From positions 1-64,000 of the forward strand of contig NZ_KB903251.1 in assembly GCF_000379685.1 (NCBI RefSeq): a DNA stretch of 64,000 nt, written 5' to 3'. Source of the stretch: Catelliglobosispora koreensis DSM 44566. GTDB lineage: Bacteria; Actinomycetota; Actinomycetes; Mycobacteriales; Micromonosporaceae. Below, in pieces: positions 52,511-60,570 of this stretch; position 1 is the first letter of the stretch, and every line of letters starts with the position of its first letter. The position numbers were made by a program, and so were the translations under genes. Below the pieces are notes generated by a model, which ran no database searches, was not told where the DNA came from, and saw only the letters and a program-made list of their open reading frames with translations.

Positions 52511-53920
52511 TTATGACCGCTTGTACTTCTTGAAGCTGGCGTCCTTGGCGATCTCGTCGGCACCCTTTTGGCACGCCGCGAGGAACTCCGCCGGGGTCGA
52601 CCGGCCGGAGAAGAACTCGCCACAAGCCGCGTCAACGAGGTTGCGCTCGAGCTTGCGGTAGTAAATCTGGTAAATCCAGTTGAAGCCGTTGTCACCAGAG
52701 GCCTTGATGGCCTCGACACACGATGCCAGACCCGGCGTGAAGGACAGGCCGTCGGCCGCGCCCGCCACGATGGTCAGGCTCTTGACCTTGCCGGTGAAGT
52801 CCTTGGCGCCCTTCATGGAAAGCATGTGCCGCATCAGTTCCATGCCACCGCGCGGGTTCTTCGCCTTGGCCGGAACGATGTAGGGCTCGCCTGCCGTGCC
52901 ACGGATCGCGGCGAACGGAAGCTTGTCACCCGCGCCGAGGCTCGGCGTCGGAGCGACGGTCATGTTGAAACCTTGCGGTGTCACCGCGGCTTGCTCGTTT
53001 TCCAGCCACGAACCGCAGGAGATGAACGCCGCGTTGCCCTTGCACCACTCGGTCTGCGACTGCTTGTGGTCCAAGCCAGGCGAGCCGTCGAGGATGTACT
53101 TGTCCTTGACGATCTGGTACCAGGCGTCGGCTGCCATCTTCATGCCCTCGGACTGCCACGCGTTCGGCACCAGGTTGTCGATGTCGAGCGCGACCTGCTT
53201 GCCGGCGAACTTGACGGCGGTCGAGATGACCGGCCAGCTCATGTAGCGCGGGTGCACACCGGCGTAAGTCCACGGCGCCATACCCGAGGCCTTGATCTTC
53301 TTGCACAGGGCGATGTGGTCGTCCCAGGTCTTGCCGTATTCCCAGCCCTTGTCAGCGAAGAGCTTCTTGGAATACCAGATGCCATACACGGTGTAGGCGT
53401 AGTTCAGGATGAACATCTTGCCGTCGAACATGCCCGTCTCGACCGCACCCGGAAGCAGCGTCTGGCGGACCGTTTTGCCTGGCTGGTCCAGGCTCGGCAC
53501 GTCTAGCAGCTCCTTGAGGTCTGTGAGCTGTTCCTCGGCGACCAGCTTGCCCGCGTCCATCGCGTTGGAGCCGGAGTTGTTAATGAAGTCTGGAGGGTTG
53601 CCCTCGATGAATCGCGGCTGCAGGGTCTTCCCGATCTCAACGACCGCCGTGTGTTTGACCTCGGCCTTGGGGAAGCTCTCCTTGTACATAACCTGGTGTG
53701 CCTTGGCGTAGTCTTCGCCGAAGCCGCCATTGAAGATGACCACGTCAAGCGGCGCATCTTCCTTGACACCCAATGGGTTCTTCGTGTTCTTCTCGCCCTC
53801 GGCCTGGTTGTTGCCTTCATCCGAGCCAAGCGCGCAGCCCGTAAGCAGGCCAGCCGGGGCCAGCGACGCCGCAGCCGCGGTGCCGAGCACCGTGCGGCGG
53901 CGGATTTTTTCTGCACTCAT
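52511..53920 (-). CDS. Tat-type lipoprotein sugar-binding protein, predicted MurNAc/muropeptide-sugar importer
   Basis: 469 residues. A Tat-lipoprotein signal: RRRTVLG, hydrophobic core, then LLTGCALG with the lipid Cys at about residue 29. SBP family 1 (CUT1) body. Context (murQ, RpiR, MurK-like kinase, GHL10) predicts MurNAc, MurNAc-GlcNAc or related amino sugars as ligand. The promoter is the shared element at 53962-53998 and a short palindrome lies in the leader. It shares the intergenic region with the divergent kinase gene. Confidence 0.9.
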   Translation of the reverse strand: MSAEKIRRRTVLGTAAAASLAPAGLLTGCALGSDEGNNQAEGEKNTKNPLGVKEDAPLDVVIFNGGFGEDYAKAHQVMYKESFPKAEVKHTAVVEIGKTLQPRFIEGNPPDFINNSGSNAMDAGKLVAEEQLTDLKELLDVPSLDQPGKTVRQTLLPGAVETGMFDGKMFILNYAYTVYGIWYSKKLFADKGWEYGKTWDDHIALCKKIKASGMAPWTYAGVHPRYMSWPVISTAVKFAGKQVALDIDNLVPNAWQSEGMKMAADAWYQIVKDKYILDGSPGLDHKQSQTEWCKGNAAFISCGSWLENEQAAVTPQGFNMTVAPTPSLGAGDKLPFAAIRGTAGEPYIVPAKAKNPRGGMELMRHMLSMKGAKDFTGKVKSLTIVAGAADGLSFTPGLASCVEAIKASGDNGFNWIYQIYYRKLERNLVDAACGEFFSGRSTPAEFLAACQKGADEIAKDASFKKYKRS

Positions 53921-53937
53921 TAAAGGGGTTCCGTTCC

Positions 53938-53950
53938 TTCGTTGAACGAA
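53938..53950. promoter_or_regulatory. Palindrome in the importer leader
   Basis: TTCGTTGAACGAA, a 6+1+6 palindrome, lies between the promoter at 53962 and the importer start at 53920. It is a candidate operator for the RpiR regulator. No second copy was noticed. Confidence 0.45.
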
Positions 53951-53961
53951 TGTGAGCCCGA

Positions 53962-53998
53962 TAGTTCCCTCAGAACCCGGCTGGTGTCAATAGTTAAC
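53962..53998 (-). promoter_or_regulatory. Shared-type promoter of the importer operon
   Basis: On the minus strand GTTAACTATTGACA (53998-53985), identical over 14 bases to the copy at 54973; TTGACA is the -35, and 17 bases on is GAACTA (53967-53962). Confidence 0.65.
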
Positions 53999-54052
53999 GT
54001 GAATCGTGATCGAGCAGTTAATGATTTTCGGATCACTGCTAAGGTACGGCGC

Positions 54053-54964
54053 ATGCTGGTTATCGGAGTCGACCTGGGCGGAACCGGCGCGCGGGCGGCG
54101 TTGGCTGATGGTGGTCATCTCCTGGCGCAATCTGAGCTACTTGGCGTGACAGATCGTGCGCAGACTGTTATCGATTTGGTCACGGAATTGCTGGCACGAA
54201 CCCATTTGAGCAGCGTGGACGCGATCGCGGTCGGCGCGACCGGTTTCGTGCTCACCGGCGCTGAATTGCGGGAACGCTTGCCGCACAAGCTTTTGACGCA
54301 TGCGCCGCATCTGCTGCTGTGCTCTGACATGGTTTCCAGTTATGCCGGGGCGCTCGGTCTGGCACCTGGTGTGGTTCTCGCCGCGGGCACCGGCGCCGTC
54401 GCTCTCGGGACGGATTTGAAGGGCACCTGGTCGCGGGTGGATGGCTGGGGTTATCTCGTGGGCGACTTCGGCGGCGGGAGCTGGATCGGGCGCACGGCGC
54501 TGTCGGCCGCGCTCCGCTTCGCCGACGCGCGCCCCGGCGGGTCTGAGCCGTTGCTGCAAGCGCTGAAGGAGCGCTTTGGCGAGCCGGCCGCGTTGGTGGC
54601 CCTGCTGCGGGACCGGCCGGACCGGGCGGGTGTCATGGCAGGCTTCGTCCCGGCGGTGAAGCAAGCCGCGGACGACGGCGACCCGGTCGCGGGGGAAATT
54701 CTGGCCGAAGCGGGACGCCACCTAGCCGACACGGCAGTGGCGGCGATCGTTCCAGGCTCGCCGCGGCACATCGCCCTGACGGGAAATCTGTTCCAAGCCG
54801 GCCCCGCGCTGACAGAGCCGTTTCAGACCGCTCTGGCGGCCGCTGACGCCACGTTACGGCCCGCCCTAGGGTCCAGTGTGGACGGTGCGCGTCTGCTAGC
54901 GGTCGCGGCGAGGACGGGCAATCTGCCGCCAAACACTCCTTGTGAACAATTCACTTCCTCTTAG
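54053..54964 (+). CDS. murK: BadF/BadG-family amino-sugar kinase, predicted MurK-like
   Basis: 303 residues from ATG 54053; AAGG is about 9 bases upstream, and upstream in-frame sequence covers the promoters. ASKHA fold: phosphate-1 loop MLVIGVDLGGTGARAAL, the SDMVSSYAGAL and GTGAVALG phosphate-2 region, GGGSWIGRTALSAAL, and the adenosine motif IALTGNLF. Clostridial MurK of this family phosphorylates MurNAc and GlcNAc at O6. Here it faces the importer across one intergenic region, and MurQ needs MurNAc-6-phosphate, which an ABC importer does not supply. So a MurNAc kinase is the missing step. Confidence 0.82.
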   Translation: MLVIGVDLGGTGARAALADGGHLLAQSELLGVTDRAQTVIDLVTELLARTHLSSVDAIAVGATGFVLTGAELRERLPHKLLTHAPHLLLCSDMVSSYAGALGLAPGVVLAAGTGAVALGTDLKGTWSRVDGWGYLVGDFGGGSWIGRTALSAALRFADARPGGSEPLLQALKERFGEPAALVALLRDRPDRAGVMAGFVPAVKQAADDGDPVAGEILAEAGRHLADTAVAAIVPGSPRHIALTGNLFQAGPALTEPFQTALAAADATLRPALGSSVDGARLLAVAARTGNLPPNTPCEQFTSS

Positions 54965-54972
54965 AGGTGATC

Positions 54973-55009
54973 GTTAACTATTGACATCGGGCGGCGGGGT
55001 GTTGAAGCT
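54973..55009 (+). promoter_or_regulatory. Shared-type promoter of the second GHL10 gene
   Basis: GTTAACTATTGACA (54973-54986) with TTGACA as -35, a 17-base spacer, GAAGCT (55004-55009), then TTCCACC and ATG 55017. The -35 to ATG distance is exactly that at 6181-6217. Confidence 0.7.
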
Positions 55010-55016
55010 TTCCACC

Positions 55017-56615
55017 ATGAAAGCCACCCGCAGAAACGTCCTCCTCGCGGCTGGTTCAGCCGCTTTTGTTGTGCCGCTTGGGTTTTCCGCTCCCGTGAGC
55101 GCGGAGCCCACGACGGCGCCGGAGTGTGAGCCGAACCCGTTCACACCGAAGCGTCAGTTCCGTGCGATGTGGATCGCGACCGTGCAGCGGCTCGACTGGC
55201 CGTCCCCGGGCGACATCGAAACGATGAAAGCCGAATATCTCCAGTGCCTGGAATACGCGGTCGCCGCGAAGATGAACGCGGTCATCGTGCAGGTCCGGCC
55301 AACGGCAGACTCGTTCTGGCCGGGCGCGCTGGAGCCGTGGTCGCGTTATCTCAGCGGCACCGCGGGTCAGGACCCGGGCTGGGATCCGCTGGCCTTCCTG
55401 CTTTCGGAGGCGCACGCCCGCAACCTCGAGTTCCACGCGTGGTTCAACCCCTACCGGATCAGCATGCCGGCCTCGGCCACCGAAGCCGGTGTCGACCTCA
55501 CGAAGCTGCCGGCCGACCACCCGGTGCGCAACCATCCGGAATGGACGGTGCCCTACCCGGTCGCCGCCGCGGGCGCCCGGCTTTACTACAACCCCGGCAT
55601 CCCGGCCGTGCGCGAGTTCGTGCAGAACGCGGTCCTCGACGCGGTGCAGAAGTACGACATCGATGGTGTGCACTTCGACGACTACTTCTACCCCTACCCG
55701 GCCGCCGGGCAGGACTTCGGGGACGCGACGACCTTCGCCGAACACGGTGCTGGCTGGGCGAACAAGGCCGACTGGCGCCGCAACAACATCGATCTGCTCA
55801 TCAAGGAAATGAACGAGAAGATCAAGGCGGTCAAGCCGTGGGTCAAGTTCGGCGTTAGCCCGTTCGGCATCTGGCGCAACGTGGGTTCCGATCCGCTCGG
55901 CTCGGAGACCAACGGCACCCAGTCCTACGACGCTAACTTCGCCGACACCCGCAAGTGGGTCAAGGAGCAGTGGATCGACTACATCGTGCCGCAGATCTAC
56001 TGGCACATCGGGCTCGCCGTGGCTGACTACGCCAAACTCGTGCCGTGGTGGAACGACGTCATGGAGGGCACCCGCGTGCACCTCTACATCGGCCAGGCCA
56101 ACTACAAGGTGGCCCTTGCCGGGCAGCCCGCCGCCTGGTTCGACCCGGCGGAGATCAGCAAGCACCTGACGTTCAACCAGGCATACCCCAATGTGGACGG
56201 TGACATCCACTTCCGGGCGAAGATCGTCATGGCCGACCCGATCGGTTCGTCGACTCAGTTCATCGCCGACCACTACTCCCGGCCAGCCCTCGTCCCGCGG
56301 ATGCCACACCTTCCTGCCGGGCCGATGTTGTTCCCGGTGATCGTCAAGGACACCCGCGACGCGAGTGGCGTCACCCTGACCATCCGCCACATCTGGGGTG
56401 ACATCAAGTCCTACGCCATCTACCGGGTCGACCAGGATTCGGAGATCGGCTGCGACGACGCTCGCAACCTTTTGGGCACCGTCCGCCGGAGCGGCAAGGA
56501 GACCACCTTCGTCGACACCACCGCCGAAGCTGGCAAGCGGTACCTCTACGTGGCCACCGCGCTCGACCGGCTCTGGAACGAAAGCCCACCCAGCCCACCA
56601 CGGCTAAGCTCTTAA
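55017..56615 (+). CDS. Tat-exported GHL10 (DigH/YddW-type) glycosidase
   Basis: 532 residues from ATG 55017, probably leaderless. Tat signal (ATRRNVLLAAGSAAF). GHL10 barrel about 50-420 closely similar to the paralogue at 6217: QFRAMWIATVQRLDWPS, VIVQVRPTADSFWPGA, EFHAWFNPYRIS, DIDGVHFDDYFYPYPAAG. An Fn3-like end (about 440-530) is present, but the golvesin-type domain of the paralogue is absent. The DigH family hydrolyses denuded peptidoglycan glycan. Next to the MurNAc importer and kinase, this enzyme probably supplies the imported sugar. Confidence 0.88.
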   Translation: MKATRRNVLLAAGSAAFVVPLGFSAPVSAEPTTAPECEPNPFTPKRQFRAMWIATVQRLDWPSPGDIETMKAEYLQCLEYAVAAKMNAVIVQVRPTADSFWPGALEPWSRYLSGTAGQDPGWDPLAFLLSEAHARNLEFHAWFNPYRISMPASATEAGVDLTKLPADHPVRNHPEWTVPYPVAAAGARLYYNPGIPAVREFVQNAVLDAVQKYDIDGVHFDDYFYPYPAAGQDFGDATTFAEHGAGWANKADWRRNNIDLLIKEMNEKIKAVKPWVKFGVSPFGIWRNVGSDPLGSETNGTQSYDANFADTRKWVKEQWIDYIVPQIYWHIGLAVADYAKLVPWWNDVMEGTRVHLYIGQANYKVALAGQPAAWFDPAEISKHLTFNQAYPNVDGDIHFRAKIVMADPIGSSTQFIADHYSRPALVPRMPHLPAGPMLFPVIVKDTRDASGVTLTIRHIWGDIKSYAIYRVDQDSEIGCDDARNLLGTVRRSGKETTFVDTTAEAGKRYLYVATALDRLWNESPPSPPRLSS

Positions 56616-56673
56616 GCTTTCAGCATGAGCGACGCTTGCGGAGCGAATCGGAATTGCAGGGTGCCTAGTGCCG

Positions 56674-56712
56674 CATGGGCAAAACTCTGCGCTCTTTAGA
56701 GTTTTGCCCATG
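56674..56712 (+). terminator. Long hairpin that includes the next gene's start codon
   Basis: Perfect 15-base stem (CATGGGCAAAACTCT, 56674-56688 with 56698-56712), 9-base loop. It may terminate the GHL10 transcript. The right arm ends in the PIG-L ATG (56710-56712), so a read-through RNA would hide that start codon. Confidence 0.65.
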
Positions 56713-57438
56713 AGTTTTGCTCCATCTGCGGACCCGCTGCCGGACGTGCAGCGGGTCCTCTGCGTTTTCGCTCATCCCGACGACGTCGATTTTGGTTCGG
56801 CCGGAACCGTCGCCTCCTGGGTTGATGCAGGTCTAGAAGTCAGCTACCTGCTCGTCACGCGTGGGGACGCGGGCGGGTTCGATGACACTCCCCGCGAGCA
56901 AATGCCGTTGCTGCGTGAAGCGGAGCAGCGGGCCGCGGCCGCCGCGGTCGGTGTGAAGGACGTCGAGTTCCTTGAGGGATACCGCGATGGGTCGGTCACG
57001 CCGTCGCTTGAGTTGCGGCGCGATCTGACGGCCGCGATCCGGCGCTACCGTCCCGATCGCCTCCTGACGAGCGCGCCGTTGCGCCGCTGGGACCGGATCG
57101 CTGGGCCGAGCCACCCCGATCACCTGGCGGTCGGCGAAGCCGTCACCTGTGCGGTCTACCCCGACGCACGCAACCCGTTCGCCCACATGGATCTCGGCCT
57201 TCCGGCTTGGACAGTGCGGGAGATCTGGTACTCCGGCGGTCCGTCACCGGATCACCCGGTCGACGTGACCGAAACGTTTGGCCGCAAGCTCGCGGCGCTG
57301 CGAGAGCACGTTTCGCAGACATCGCACATGACGGGCCTGGAGGAGATGTTGCGGCAGCGTCTGTCCGATGTGGCCGGTGCGCTGGGGCTGCCCGCCGGGA
57401 GGCTAGCTGAAGCCTTCACCGTCATCAGGACTGAATAA
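56710..57438 (+). CDS. PIG-L family de-N-acetylase
   Basis: 242 residues from ATG 56710; GTG 56668 is a longer alternative. VLCVFAHPDDVDFGSAGTVASWVDAG is the N-terminal zinc motif (AHPDD), with the second His region at GPSHPDHLAVGEAV. The family removes acetyl groups from GlcNAc-bearing compounds (mycothiol, teicoplanin, phosphatidylinositol types). Placed after the MurNAc locus it might deacetylate a salvaged GlcNAc product, but mycothiol-related roles are as likely. Followed by a hairpin. Confidence 0.87.
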   Translation: MSFAPSADPLPDVQRVLCVFAHPDDVDFGSAGTVASWVDAGLEVSYLLVTRGDAGGFDDTPREQMPLLREAEQRAAAAAVGVKDVEFLEGYRDGSVTPSLELRRDLTAAIRRYRPDRLLTSAPLRRWDRIAGPSHPDHLAVGEAVTCAVYPDARNPFAHMDLGLPAWTVREIWYSGGPSPDHPVDVTETFGRKLAALREHVSQTSHMTGLEEMLRQRLSDVAGALGLPAGRLAEAFTVIRTE

Positions 57439-57449
57439 AAGAAGAGGCC

Positions 57450-57483
57450 CGTCCCGGCGATCACGGGGGGAACCGTCGGGACG
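57450..57483 (+). terminator. Terminator after the PIG-L gene
   Basis: 10-base stem with one G-U pair (57450-57459 with 57474-57483, arms CGTCCCGGCG and CGTCGGGACG), 12 bases after the stop. No strong U tract. Confidence 0.55.
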
Positions 57484-57630
57484 AGCACTGCGGGCGAGCC
57501 TACAGCCTTTCTCGGCACCTTGCCAAGCGGTGTCAAAAAATTGTCTGTCCGGCCAGACCTGGTCCACTGTAGACATCGATGATTCGCCATAATCGATACC
57601 GTCTGAGCTGGGCTTCGGTAGCGTCGAAGG

Positions 57631-59715
57631 GTGGTTCGCTTTTGGGGGAGCATTCCACGCCTGCTGCGCTGGGGCCTTATAGCTGGGCTGGTGGTAGCCC
57701 TGCTCGCCACTCCTGTCGCCATCGTCGCCGGCCGGACAGTCAAAGCAGGATCGGACATGTTCCTGGCATTGTCTTCTGAGCTCAAACAGCCAAAAACCGG
57801 TCAGACAAGCTATATCTACGCCAATGATGGCAAGACGCTTCTGACAACGTTCTACGAGGAGTACCGCCGCTACGTGCCCCTGGGCGAGATCAGCCCGTAC
57901 CTGCGCGACGCGGTGGTATCCGCCGAAGATGCCCGCTTCTACGAACACAACGGCGTTGATGTGAAGGGCCTGGCCCGTGCGTTCGTGGCCAACCAGCAAG
58001 CCGGCGAAGTCTCGCAGGGCGGCTCGACGCTGACTATGCAATACGTGCGCATGGCTTTGCGAGACAGTGCCGTGAACGCTGAAGAAGTGCTTGAGGCGAC
58101 CGAGCAGACCAATGAGCGCAAGCTGCGCGAGGTCCGCCTGGCTACGGCGCTGGAAAAGCAGCTGTCAAAGCCGGAGATTCTCGAGCGCTATCTCAACGGC
58201 GCCTACTTCGGTCACCGTGCCTACGGTGCGCTGGCCGCCGCTCAGATCTACTTCTCCAAGGAGCCCAAGGATCTGGCGCTTTCCGAGGCCGCCCTCCTCG
58301 CCGGTCTGGTCAAGGCGCCGACCGACTTCGACCCGGCGTCACAGGACCCGAAACTCGCCGTCGAGCGGCGCAACTGGGTGTTGCGCCAGATGGCCGCCAA
58401 CAACTATGTCTCGGCGGCCGAAGCCGAGGCGGCAGCGGCAGAACCGTTGCGGCTCAATGTGTTTGAGCCACCAAACGACTGCATCTCGGTGCCCTCTGAG
58501 CACAGCGACTGGGGCTTCTTCTGCGACCTGTTCAAAACCTGGTGGGCCCAGCAGCCGTCGTTCGGCGCCACGCCACCGCAGCGCCTCGCCAATCTCAGAC
58601 GAGGTGGGTACGCGATAACGACGTCCATAGACCCGAATATCCAAGCCTCCGCGATGGCTCAGATCAACGAGAAGGAGTCGGCGAACAGCTCCTATGCTCA
58701 CGGTGTGGTCGTGATCGAACCGGGCACCGGTTTGGTCAAGGCGATGGCGGTCAACCGGGTCTATTCGATCGACCAGAGTGGCAACGGCCCGAACACGGAC
58801 CCGAACAAGCGGGACGTGCCGGGTAACTACCCGAACACCGTCAACCCGCTGCTCGGCGGCGGCGATCTGCCCGGATACCAAGCTGGCTCGACCTTCAAGA
58901 TTTTCACGATGCTCGCCGCGATCGAACAAGGGCATCCGCTCACGACAAGTTACGACGCACCGATGAGGTACACCTCGATGTACCCGGGCGAGATTGGCCA
59001 CCCGAGCAGTTGCGGAGACCGCTGGTGCCCCAGCAACGCCAACGAGGCTATGACTGGCCGCCAAACCATGTGGTCGGGCTTCGGCAAGTCGGTGAACACC
59101 TACTTCGTGCAGCTGGAACAAACGATCGGAGCTGAGAACGCCGTCAAAATGGCGGAACGGCTCGGCTTGCGGTGGCGCTCAGAGGTCGACGCCGCGATCG
59201 CCAGCGACCCGCGGAGAGCACACTTGTGGGGCTCGTTCACGCTAGGGACCGCTGACACGACACCGCTGGAGATGGCTAACGCGTTCGCGACCGTTGCGGC
59301 GGAGGGACTTTACTGTCCGCCGACGCCGGTTGCGGCCATCAACGGGGAGAAGGTCGACCCGGGTTGTCATCAAGCCGTGGAGCCCTGGGTCGCCCGCGCG
59401 GCCACCGATGCCGCCCGTTGCGTGACCGGCTACGGCGCCGTCGGCGGACCGTGCGGCGATTGGTCCACAGCCGGTGCTGTTTATGGAGCGGTCGGCCGTC
59501 CCGTCGCGGGCAAGACCGGCACTACCGACGACACGCGTGCCGCCTGGTTTGTCGGCTACACACCACAGCTCGCGGCCGCGTCTTTCATCGCCGACCCGGA
59601 CTACCCGTTCCACGTCGCCGGTGACGGCAACTCCTGGAAACCGGTGCAGTCGGTGTCGAATGTGCTGCGGGAGGCTTCGGAAAGCTTGCCCTGGGCCGAC
59701 TTCGCCTATCCGTAA
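57631..59715 (+). CDS. Class A penicillin-binding protein (glycosyltransferase + transpeptidase)
   Basis: 694 residues, GTG 57631 (no Shine-Dalgarno; the GTG may be at the transcript 5' end). One membrane helix at about 15-35. GT51 domain: VVSAEDARFYEHNGVDVKGLARA with the catalytic Glu, GGSTLTMQYVR, RKLREVRLATALEKQLSK. Transpeptidase: Ser nucleophile in AGSTFKIFTMLA, SVN (GFGKSVNTYF) and KTGTTDDTRAAWF. It polymerises and cross-links peptidoglycan. About 690 residues, normal for this class. It is not obviously co-transcribed with the salvage genes. Confidence 0.94.
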   Translation: MVRFWGSIPRLLRWGLIAGLVVALLATPVAIVAGRTVKAGSDMFLALSSELKQPKTGQTSYIYANDGKTLLTTFYEEYRRYVPLGEISPYLRDAVVSAEDARFYEHNGVDVKGLARAFVANQQAGEVSQGGSTLTMQYVRMALRDSAVNAEEVLEATEQTNERKLREVRLATALEKQLSKPEILERYLNGAYFGHRAYGALAAAQIYFSKEPKDLALSEAALLAGLVKAPTDFDPASQDPKLAVERRNWVLRQMAANNYVSAAEAEAAAAEPLRLNVFEPPNDCISVPSEHSDWGFFCDLFKTWWAQQPSFGATPPQRLANLRRGGYAITTSIDPNIQASAMAQINEKESANSSYAHGVVVIEPGTGLVKAMAVNRVYSIDQSGNGPNTDPNKRDVPGNYPNTVNPLLGGGDLPGYQAGSTFKIFTMLAAIEQGHPLTTSYDAPMRYTSMYPGEIGHPSSCGDRWCPSNANEAMTGRQTMWSGFGKSVNTYFVQLEQTIGAENAVKMAERLGLRWRSEVDAAIASDPRRAHLWGSFTLGTADTTPLEMANAFATVAAEGLYCPPTPVAAINGEKVDPGCHQAVEPWVARAATDAARCVTGYGAVGGPCGDWSTAGAVYGAVGRPVAGKTGTTDDTRAAWFVGYTPQLAAASFIADPDYPFHVAGDGNSWKPVQSVSNVLREASESLPWADFAYP

Positions 59716-59718
59716 AAG

Positions 59719-59757
59719 TAGGTGCTGGTGCGGCCTCCAAACCGCACCAGCGACCTA
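59719..59757. terminator. Bidirectional terminator
   Basis: Stem TAGGT plus GCTGGTGCGG (59719-59733) against CCGCACCAGC, a bulged G, and ACCTA (59742-59757); 8-base loop. It lies between the convergent PBP and sugar-permease stops. Confidence 0.85.
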
Positions 59758-59760
59758 ACT

Positions 59761-60570
59761 CTAGCCCTTGAGGCCCGTGGTGTTGATGCCCTGAACCAGC
59801 ATGCGCTGGAACACGACGAAGAACAGGAACACGGGAACGAGCGAAAGCACTGACATCGCGAACATGGGCCCGAGCGACGTTTGACCCGTCGAGTCGAGGA
59901 AGTTGCGCAACGCCACTGGAACCGTGATGTTCTCCAGATCGTTCAGATAGATCAGCTGGGTGAGGAAGTCATTCCACGTCCAGATGAATGAGAAGATCGC
60001 CGTGGTCACGAGTGCTGGCTTGGACAGCGGCAAGATGACCTGAAGGAACACTTGGAACGGACCGCAGCCGTCAATGACAGCAGCCTCGTCTAGCTCCTTG
60101 GGGATGCCCCGCATGAACTGCACCATGAGGAAGATGAAGAACGCCTCCGTGGCAAGGAGTTTCGGAATGATCAAAGGCAGCGGCGTATTGATCCAGTCAA
60201 ACTGCTTGAACAAGATGTACTGCGGCACGATCAGCACGTGCCCGGGTAGCAGCAGCGTGCCGATCATCAAGGCGAACCACAGCTTGCGGGCGCGAAACCG
60301 CAAGCGGGCGAACGCATAGGCGGCCAGCAGACAGGATACGCAGTTGGCCACCACGGTCAGCCCGGCGATCAGCGCGCTGTTGGCGAAGAACGTCCCGAAG
60401 CCAACGTCCATGCTGGACCAGCCTTCGGGATAGTTGCCGAGTGTCGGGTCCTGCGGCCACAGGTTGATCGAGGCGACGATTTCGTCGTTCGGTTTGAACG
60501 AGGTGCCCAGCATCCAGACGATCGGGTAAACCACGATCGCCAGCAGGGCGATGATCAGGACCTTCCTCAT
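59761..60570 (-). CDS. CUT1 sugar ABC permease (MalG type)
   Basis: 269 residues, six helices, EAA loop EAAVIDGCGPFQVFLQVILPLSKPAL. Starts 4 bases inside the previous stop. It ends in the shared terminator. Channel partner of the gene at 60567; no ATPase nearby. Confidence 0.93.
   Translation of the reverse strand: MRKVLIIALLAIVVYPIVWMLGTSFKPNDEIVASINLWPQDPTLGNYPEGWSSMDVGFGTFFANSALIAGLTVVANCVSCLLAAYAFARLRFRARKLWFALMIGTLLLPGHVLIVPQYILFKQFDWINTPLPLIIPKLLATEAFFIFLMVQFMRGIPKELDEAAVIDGCGPFQVFLQVILPLSKPALVTTAIFSFIWTWNDFLTQLIYLNDLENITVPVALRNFLDSTGQTSLGPMFAMSVLSLVPVFLFFVVFQRMLVQGINTTGLKG

Noticed and set aside
53942-54052. Upstream extension of the kinase gene to 53942
   Set aside because: The added residues come from the divergent promoter region and precede the normal first strand of the ASKHA fold.
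55056-56390. 444-codon minus-strand frame opposite the second GHL10 gene
   Set aside because: Shadow of a gene with clear family motifs; His/Arg/Val-rich product with no pattern.
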